In this document: piece after piece, positions 60,501 through 64,000 of the stretch
Layout: each line of letters begins with the position of its first letter
How positions within the stretch are numbered: position 1 is the stretch's first letter
Assembly (NCBI RefSeq): GCF_027172205.1
Contig: NC_070615.1
Coordinates: 45,058,501-45,122,500, forward strand
Reading direction: 5' to 3'
Length of the DNA stretch: 64,000 nt
From: Podarcis raffonei
Lineage: Eukaryota; Chordata; Lepidosauria; Squamata; Lacertidae
Notes under the pieces: generated by a model
What the model was told of the DNA's origin: nothing
The model's input: only the letters and a program-made list of their open reading frames with translations
Database searches by the model: none
Made by a program: the position numbers and the translations under genes

Positions 60501-62569
60501 CCTCAGCAGTGCCACATGCTGATAGCATCCATGCCACGCCACATTGAGGCAGTAATTGATGCAGAAGGGGCCCAAACCAAGTACTGAGTACATATGCATG
60601 CTTCTACTTCTCAGAGGCCCAATATTGCGCTCTTTGCAATCCTTGTTCTGCTGATTTCATTTAATATTCTAATTTTCTAAGATTGTTAATTTGGGGTTTT
60701 CATCAGCTATACGCCATGATCATCAGAATTATAACAAATAAAGGCTTGACATATCTCGCTTTGCATATCATGAGTCTATCTCATATATTAGTTTCACCTT
60801 TTAAGTTGAATTACTGAAATAAATGAACTTTTCCACGATATTCTAATATTTCACCTGTATTTAGAGATGAATTGTCTTCTTTGTCACCATTTGCAATTGA
60901 ATAATATGGGCTTCAAAAACAAACAAAAGATATAAACAGGATCACGCTCACCTGTTTGGTTTCATCTTCAGCCAAGCCATGCGCCAAGTGAGCACTGAAT
61001 GTGCTCTTCCCTACGCCTCCTTTCCCAGACAACACCAGCAGTTTGTGTTTCACAGCTTTCATTTTCTCCTTGATTTCCTCAATAGCTTAGACAGAAAAAA
61101 GGCAAAGCACAGAATTTGTGTGGGAAGGATGCCATTCTAAACAGAATCTGTTCCCCCATGCAGCATGAAGGTGCCCAGTTACTAGGAAGCTCTTATCAAC
61201 TACATAACCAGGTTTGCAGATTAATTTCTGCTAAAATATATTCCTAATGCTGCAGCTCTAATAGCTGCCTGTACAAGTCATGGGATACAAATAAAGTCTG
61301 CAGGTGAGGCTTTGCCCATTGCCACATTTGTACAATGGGAAAACAATGTTCAGAAAAGAGAAATCAAAATAAGAACATTAAGAGCCTGCTGGATCAGGCC
61401 AATGGCCCATCTAGTCCAGCATTCTGTTCTCACAGAATGGGAAGCTAGCAAGCAGGATTCAGGCACAACAGCACTCTCCCCTGCCCTCCTGTGGACTTCA
61501 GCAAGTGGTGTTCAGAAGCACCTGTGCTTCCAACCCCTGAGGCACAGCATAGCCAAGCCATTGCAGCTAGCACCCATTGATAACCTTATCCTCCTCCATG
61601 AATCTGTCTAATCCTCTAGTTTGTGGCCATCACCCATGTGGGAGGAAGTTCCACAGCTTAACTAAGTGCTGTGTGAAGAAGTGCATGATCCAAGAGGGAT
61701 GGTGTGGCTCTCCTATGAGAAAGGTTACCAACATTTGTGCTTTTTAGAAAATAGGGGAAGGAGATGTTTATTAGGAAAGGAATTTAGAATAAAACCTGTG
61801 CCTGAAGCAGCATGGCAGTGCCTCTCTCTCTCCCCCCCCTTGAGATGATATGCTTTAGTTGAGATATCTGCACTGTAGAATCACAGAATCGTAGAGTCGG
61901 AAGGTACCCCCAAGGGTCATCCAGCCCACCCCCTGCAATGCAGGAATCTCAGCTAAAGCCTCCATGACAGACGGCCATCCAACCTCTGCTTTAAAAACCC
62001 TCTAAGGAAGGAGAGCCCACCACCTCCCGAGGGAGACTGTTCCCCTGCCAAAACAGCTCTTACTGCCAGAAAGATGTTAAGCCTTAGCCTCCTTTCTTGT
62101 CGCCATGGGTTCGAGTCCTACCCTCCGGAGCGGGAGAAAACTAGCCTGCCCCGTCTTCCGTGCGGCAGCCCTTGAGATATCGGAAGAGAGCTCTCCTATC
62201 TCCTCTCAGCCTACTCCTTCCCAGGCTAAACATACCAGGCTCCTTCGATGCAAGGGGGTCGGACTAGATGACCCCCCGGGACCCCTCCCAATTCTACGGT
62301 TCCATGCGATCCTTACCTGGGTCGGGTCCCACGGGCCCCCTGGAGGAGCACACGCCCTGGTTGGGGCACCCCTGGCAGGCCTCGGCCTTGCCCGCCTGGT
62401 CGCTGCCGGTGCCGGGGCATTCTGGGAGAGGCGAAAGGGAAGAGAAGGCCCCGTGTTAGTGGAAGCCGGCGAAGAGCAACCCCCCCACCACCACACACCG
62501 CCCACCCCTGCCTTTCCCCTCACCCTGAGGCGGCACGTCCAGCAAGGCCGGCCCTGCCGCCGCAGCCAT
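50819..62569 (-). CDS. NUBP1: NUBP1, cytosolic Fe-S cluster assembly factor (complete)
   Basis: NUBP1 (Nbp35) is a Mrp/NBP35-family P-loop ATPase that, with NUBP2, forms the scaffold building 4Fe-4S clusters for cytosolic and nuclear proteins. Eleven exons join in phase into 327 residues (human 320). The N-terminal cluster ligands are Cys17, Cys31, Cys34 and Cys40 ([15 protein letters not shown]). The Walker A motif GKGGVGKS is at 71-78, LDIDICGPS at about 99-107, and the Walker B-like DTPPG at 180-184. The bridging CPKC is at 244-247. Relative to human, all Cys are shifted by nine residues because exon 1 encodes a longer, Ala-rich start ([15 protein letters not shown]). The C-terminus [17 protein letters not shown] parallels human RIQEFCNLHQSKEENLISS. 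The gene is convergent with TVP23A, and the 3' ends lie about 2.3 kb apart. Confidence 0.98.
51073..51516. mobile_element. MITE with TACCGTATTTTCCC ends
   Basis: TACCGTATTTTCCCATATAT and the inverse ATGGAAAAATATGGTA; GC-rich interior. In the last intron of NUBP1. Confidence 0.68.
51965..52048 (-). CDS. NUBP1: NUBP1 exon 10
   Basis: Acceptor CCGGGCTAG|GAAAAAG and donor CCAGA|GTAAGT. Encodes [20 protein letters not shown] and LSYRNIIQ; human reads GKNCDKGQSFFIDAPDSPAT. Confidence 0.95.
52266..52383. mobile_element. palindromic hAT-type MITE
   Basis: AAACTACAATTCCCTGAGAC to TCTGGAGGGCCACAGGTTCA. Between NUBP1 exons 9 and 10. Confidence 0.55.
52488..52590 (-). CDS. NUBP1: NUBP1 exon 9
   Basis: Acceptor ATTTTACAG|AATGAG and donor AAATAG|GTAATG. 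Encodes [20 protein letters not shown] and [14 protein letters not shown]. Confidence 0.97.
52716..53059 (+). mobile_element. tRNA-derived SINE (Sauria type)
   Basis: GACGCGGGTGGCGCTGTGG head, near-consensus body. Flanked by TTCAAGTCC at 52707-52715 and 53060-53068. In NUBP1 intron 8. Confidence 0.9.
53098..53162 (+). mobile_element. 3' fragment of second SINE family
   Basis: CCAATGATCTGACTCTCTG and TAAGGCAGCTTCCTGTCTTC match the SINE 3' end. Confidence 0.5.
53519..53629 (-). CDS. NUBP1: NUBP1 exon 8 (CPKC motif)
   Basis: Acceptor TTTAAATAG|GAAGTC and donor TGTAAG|GTAATA. Encodes [20 protein letters not shown] and [17 protein letters not shown]; the C-x2-C pair binds the labile bridging cluster between NUBP1 and NUBP2. 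Confidence 0.98.
54148..54265. mobile_element. palindromic hAT-type MITE
   Basis: GGACTACAAATCCCACCACC and GCTGATGGGAGTTGGAGCCC; end CAGGGGTGGGGAAC. In NUBP1 intron 7. Confidence 0.6.
54490..55110 (-). mobile_element. CR1/L2-type LINE 3' end (second subfamily)
   Basis: Minus strand reads [20 protein letters not shown] and [12 protein letters not shown], the C-terminal tail of the polymerase ORF, then CCCGCCCTCCCCGGTCAGAA and (TTA)n. 5' truncated. Confidence 0.75.
55696..55850 (-). CDS. NUBP1: NUBP1 exon 7 (Walker B region)
   Basis: Acceptor ATGATTCCAG|GAATG and donor CCTCAG|GTAAGG. Encodes [20 protein letters not shown] then [16 protein letters not shown] and [10 protein letters not shown]. 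Confidence 0.98.
55983..56205. repeat. palindromic repeat, Penelope-like terminus possible
   Basis: CCTTCCAGTAGCACCTTAGA at 56042 is the near-inverse of TTAAGGTGCTACTGGAAGG ending at 56180; arms of about 65 bp around GTGCACTTCTGAAGAAGTGT. A single-arm relative is at 32865-32993. The GCAGACCAACACGGCTACC end recalls reptile Penelope-like elements; that link is from memory. In NUBP1 intron 6. Confidence 0.6.
56210..56955. other. NUBP1 intron 6, nothing recognised
   Basis: No repeat or exon identified apart from short GT runs. Confidence 0.45.
56960..57050 (-). CDS. NUBP1: NUBP1 exon 6
   Basis: Acceptor GTTTGTAG|TACGTT and donor AAATG|GTGTGT. Encodes [20 protein letters not shown] and [10 protein letters not shown], ending with one base of a Gly codon. 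Confidence 0.97.
57426..57458 (-). CDS. NUBP1: NUBP1 exon 5
   Basis: A 33-nt exon with acceptor CTTTTCCAG|GTTCAC and donor CCAGTG|GTGAGT. Encodes [11 protein letters not shown], identical to human. Confidence 0.97.
57830..58372 (+). mobile_element. CR1/L2-type LINE fragment, old
   Basis: GGGCTTCCCTTGGGACTGGT ([17 protein letters not shown]), TGAAAGATTGCCTGCTGCTG and CAGAATGCCCTTCCCTCTGC match the family in order. In NUBP1 intron 4. Confidence 0.6.
59096..59320 (-). mobile_element. truncated, diverged tRNA-derived SINE
   Basis: AGTCAAAGGCAACTATGGAG and CTTCCTGCCGCAGTGGTACC match the tail two thirds of the Sauria-type family in reverse. In NUBP1 intron 4. Confidence 0.7.
59442..59510 (-). CDS. 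NUBP1: NUBP1 exon 4
   Basis: Acceptor CTCCCTTCAG|GTTGCC and donor GAACAG|GTATGA. Encodes [20 protein letters not shown] then [12 protein letters not shown] is the conserved second nucleotide-binding motif. Confidence 0.98.
59972..60862 (+). mobile_element. Tc1-like DNA transposon, 5' truncated with inverted 5' end
   Basis: Carries the second half of a DD34E transposase: FSDES near 60017, [20 protein letters not shown], then [18 protein letters not shown] and the C-terminal tail to a TGA at 60585. The reading frame shifts once near 60297, just after FQQD. The 3' end CACGATATTCTAATATTTC then CACCTGTA looks like the Tc1 terminus. A segment at 59972-60010 is the inverse of 60143-60181. No 5' terminus seen. 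In NUBP1 intron 3. Confidence 0.88.
60952..61085 (-). CDS. NUBP1: NUBP1 exon 3 (Walker A)
   Basis: Acceptor TCTGTCTAAG|CTATTG and donor AAACAG|GTGAGC. Encodes [20 protein letters not shown] and [20 protein letters not shown]; contains the P-loop. Confidence 0.98.
61380..61690 (+). repeat. unclassified interspersed repeat (GATCAGGCCAATGGCCCA family)
   Basis: Longest copy here: GCCTGCTGGATCAGGCCAAT to GTGCTGTGTGAAGAAGTGCA. In NUBP1 intron 2. Confidence 0.6.
61872..62115 (-). mobile_element. CR1 LINE fragment
   Basis: GTAGAATCACAGAATCGTAG, CCCACCCCCTGCAATGCAGG, GACGGCCATCCAACCTCTGC. In NUBP1 intron 2. Confidence 0.68.
62317..62421 (-). CDS. NUBP1: NUBP1 exon 2 (N-terminal cysteine motif)
   Basis: Acceptor CTCTCCCAG|AATGCC and donor CCCAG|GTAAGG. 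Encodes the four-Cys motif CPG-x10[10 protein letters not shown] that holds a stable N-terminal 4Fe-4S cluster in Nbp35 proteins. Confidence 0.96.
62524..62569 (-). CDS. NUBP1: NUBP1 exon 1
   Basis: ATG at 62569 in context GCCATGGCTG on the minus strand; 46 nt encoding [15 protein letters not shown] plus one base; donor CAGG|GTGAGG. The residues differ from mammals, where MEEVPHD precedes the first Cys; the frame into exon 2 gives Glu-Cys-Pro-Gly. Confidence 0.9.
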
Positions 62570-62950
62570 GGCGGAACCAGCTGAGGAGAAACGGGGCGAA
62601 AACACAAACACTTCCGGCAACGGGCGCACCTTCAAAGGAGTCCCCCTATCCCCACTTCCGGTTGCGCGCTCGAAAATGGGTCCTCCCCTAGCTTAAGACG
62701 GTGACGTTCGTTCCGATTACGGCCCGCGCAAGGAGGAAGGAGGAGGAGCAGCATCCCGGAGCCCCGCCCGATTGCCCGACGCAAAGGTGCGCATGCGTAT
62801 GCTTGAAGGCGGGTCGGGCGAAGGGATAGCATTGAAAGAAAGGCGAGCTGGGCGACAAGAGTTGCAGTGTCACGTGGCCTGATCCGGCGTTTGCGATTGG
62901 ATAGCCCCGAGGCGAGTTTGTGCGAGTTCGCTGAGGGAACTCGAGCGGCT
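62570..62950 (-). promoter_or_regulatory. NUBP1: NUBP1 GC-rich promoter
   Basis: CpG-rich, TATA-less region directly upstream of NUBP1. It has two ETS-type ACTTCCGG motifs at 62610-62617 and 62654-62661, a TGACGT half CRE at 62702-62707 and a CACGTG E-box at 62871-62876. These are typical of housekeeping promoters. No gene on the plus strand beyond it is visible to 64 kb, so a bidirectional role cannot be claimed. Confidence 0.6.
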
Positions 62951-64000
62951 CTTTCAGTCCGGGGTGGGGGGCGAACCCCTTGTGTTTCCTGTGACACGTG
63001 GGCGTTCGTTCACACGTTATTCCTAAAAATAGTGCTCCTTCTAGCTGAAAACAGCGGGCCATGCTAGCATTAAAAGCACACACATACGTGAAAATAACCA
63101 AAAGACAATGAAATAAAATTTACTGAAACTTTTTTTAAAATTCCGTGAATATTGCTGCAAAACAAAAAGATCTGCCCATTTATCCCCTAGTACAATTAAA
63201 ATAACTCATGATTGGAATGTATTGCCTGCCTTGTACCCCTGAGGTCCCCTAGGTTGCAATGACTGAAAGTATTATTAATGTTAAAAAGCAATACTTATTA
63301 AAAACCACATGAAATCATCCAAAGACCCTCTTGTCCAAAGTGCCGTCTAATATCTCCTGCACAAAGCCATTGGAAGCAGCCCCCAATTTGCCAATGACAC
63401 CCAGCTCTATTACTCCATAATCAGAACAAAACAGTGACTTCTGTGTAGTTCAGTGGGACTCCCATTGAATGAACTTGCTCCCAAGTAATGGCATTCATAG
63501 GGCAGGATGGCAGCTGGAGAGCGGGCAAATAGCCCGATTCAAATGTCACTATGATAAGCTTGCCAACAACTTATGGGGTGGCAAGGAGAGAGGAAAGCCT
63601 CTTTTCTTATTACCAGAAATCTGCAGGTGAGGTATGGGGCAGCCACCTTCTGATTTTAAGTATTAGTTAATATTTAACACACAAGAGGGAAGTTTGGGCC
63701 AGGAGGGACTTTCTCACTCACACTTTTAGTCAGCGCTTTTTTTTCTAAAATAATAATAATGTTTAGGGGTACTCTCATTTTGACTCAAGAAAACCACCAC
63801 TTTATAGTTCAAATCGGGGGAAATAAATAGAGTAAATGGACAAAAGTATAGAGATTCACAAAATGTTTAGGGGTATGCATCCCCCTGCGTCCCCCCCAGA
63901 AAAAAGCACTGCTTTTAGTCATGATGCTAGCCTATGACCACTTGGGGTCCTCTGGCCTTCCTCTTTCAACAGCTCTCTCAAATGGATACCTTTATATTTT
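62951..64000. other. upstream of NUBP1, no gene seen
   Basis: AT-rich; 63730-63910 contains AGTGCTTTTTTCT-type and GTTTAGGGGTATGCATC text that also occurs near 16100-16220, a repeat of unknown class. Confidence 0.5.

Noticed and set aside
62206-62607. 133-codon Pro/Arg-rich open frame overlapping NUBP1 exons 1 and 2
   Set aside because: An out-of-frame shadow of a GC-rich first exon region.

Overview
The window looks like nuclear DNA of a squamate reptile, most likely a lizard. Three vertebrate genes with ordinary introns can be read exon by exon. The rest is dominated by squamate-type repeats: tRNA-derived SINEs with (ACCTTT) tails like Sauria SINEs, BovB LINE 3' ends, CR1/L2-type LINEs with (TTA)n tails, L1 remnants, and hAT and Tc1/mariner MITEs. 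The order CIITA-TVP23A-NUBP1 is the order known from human 16p13.13, seen here in reverse orientation. The species call is inference.

Left part, 1 to 27.4 kb: the 5' part of CIITA (MHC class II transactivator) on the minus strand. Seven coding exons (27393-27150, 11950-11849, 10367-10257, 6762-6703, 5863-5822, 4794-4663, 1768-1631) join in a consistent reading phase into 276 residues. They comprise an N-terminal CARD-like segment, the acidic activation region and the start of the Pro/Ser/Thr-rich region. The NACHT and leucine-rich repeat parts would lie beyond position 1. The 15 kb first intron holds many repeats, solo LTRs and a fossil copia-type RNase H fragment.

Middle, 33.6 to 48.6 kb: TVP23A (Golgi membrane protein, TVP23 family) on the plus strand. 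Seven coding exons give a complete 214-residue protein. It is divergent from CIITA.

Right part, 50.8 to 62.6 kb: NUBP1 (cytosolic Fe-S cluster assembly P-loop ATPase) on the minus strand. Eleven coding exons give a complete 327-residue protein with every Cys and nucleotide-binding motif in place. It is convergent with TVP23A, and its GC-rich promoter lies at 62.57-62.95 kb. No gene is visible from 62.95 to 64 kb.

The three genes are not one pathway. CIITA acts in antigen presentation, TVP23A in Golgi trafficking and NUBP1 in Fe-S protein maturation. They are linked by conserved synteny. The most unusual material is in the repeats: a SINE with a fold-back leader inside shared target duplications, a large inverted pair of mariner-type MITEs, hAT elements with a variable internal tandem unit, several clean nested insertions, and solo LTRs with 5-bp duplications.
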